Shown piece by piece: positions 6,843-6,930 of a stretch of DNA of 6,930 nt (position 1 is its first letter; every line of letters begins with the position of its first letter). This stretch comes from GCA-001735895 sp964651385 (GTDB lineage: Bacteria > Pseudomonadota > Gammaproteobacteria > GCA-001735895). Below the pieces are notes generated by a model, which did not search any database, was not told where the DNA came from, and saw only the letters and a program-made list of their open reading frames with translations. The DNA lies in NCBI GenBank assembly GCA_964651385.1, contig CAZYYM010000147.1, forward strand, positions 1-6,930, read 5' to 3'. Position numbers and translations under genes: made by a program.

Positions 6843-6929
6843 GCCAGCGTGGTGAAATTGGTAGACACAGGGGATTCAAAATCCCCCGCCTTCACGGGCT
6901 TGGCGGTTCGAGTCCGCCCGCTGGTACCA
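6843..6929 (+). tRNA. tRNA-Leu, anticodon CAA (reads UUG)
   Basis: All arms of an 87-base class II tRNA can be folded by eye. The acceptor stem is GCCAGCG (6843-6849) with CGCTGGT (6919-6925), closed by a G-U first pair as in some E. coli leucine tRNAs. The D-loop contains TTGGTAGA. The anticodon stem is GGGGA/TCCCC around loop 6875-6881, with CAA at 6877-6879. A long variable arm (about 6887-6901) has a GCC/GGC stem. The T-arm is GGCGG-TTCGAGT-CCGCC (6902-6918). The discriminator is A6926, followed by encoded CCA (6927-6929). The long variable arm and A73 fit leucine. The gene is divergent from queA, and its product is not a queuosine substrate. Confidence 0.97.
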
Positions 6930-6930
6930 T

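Noticed and set aside
5731..6929. Functional link in which QueA/TGT modify the neighbouring tRNA
   Set aside because: TGT and QueA act on tRNAs with GUN anticodons; this tRNA has CAA and cannot be a substrate. The adjacency is only positional.

Overview
The window looks like a chromosomal segment of a gammaproteobacterium with mid to low GC. The evidence is a QueA and a TGT that both resemble the E. coli proteins closely, and the order tRNA-Leu / queA / tgt, which is also found in Pseudomonas and relatives. Nothing in the sequence allows a genus to be named. All four protein genes lie on the minus strand. The only plus-strand gene is a tRNA at the right edge.

Layout from right to left, in the direction of transcription of the protein genes. 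At 6843-6929 a complete tRNA-Leu(CAA) with encoded CCA points rightwards. A short divergent promoter region (about 6760-6842) separates it from queA (5731-6759). tgt (4606-5721) follows after 9 bases; it starts at TTG behind a good Shine-Dalgarno sequence. Together queA and tgt form the last-step module of queuosine synthesis: TGT puts preQ1 into position 34 of the GUN-anticodon tRNAs, and QueA then converts it to epoxyqueuosine.

After a 115-base gap come two large signalling genes in place of the yajC-secD-secF genes that usually follow tgt. The first (2370-4490) encodes a soluble HDOD / GAF-like / histidine-kinase protein. The second (157-2361, 8 bases downstream) encodes a soluble REC-PAS-GGDEF-EAL protein. 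In the second, the phosphoacceptor aspartate, the diguanylate cyclase motif, its RxxD inhibitory site and the EAL phosphodiesterase residues all appear intact. The pair reads as a compact cytoplasmic two-component circuit that would link an unknown internal signal to cyclic-di-GMP synthesis and breakdown. It is also more AT-rich than queA/tgt.

The left 156 bases hold no identifiable gene. They contain one 6-bp inverted repeat and a plus-strand reading frame that is open from the window edge to a TAG at 130-132 and could be the tail of a convergent gene. I see no strong intrinsic terminator, insertion sequence, CRISPR array or riboswitch. The part most worth a second look is the HDOD-kinase / c-di-GMP regulator pair and its position directly after tgt.
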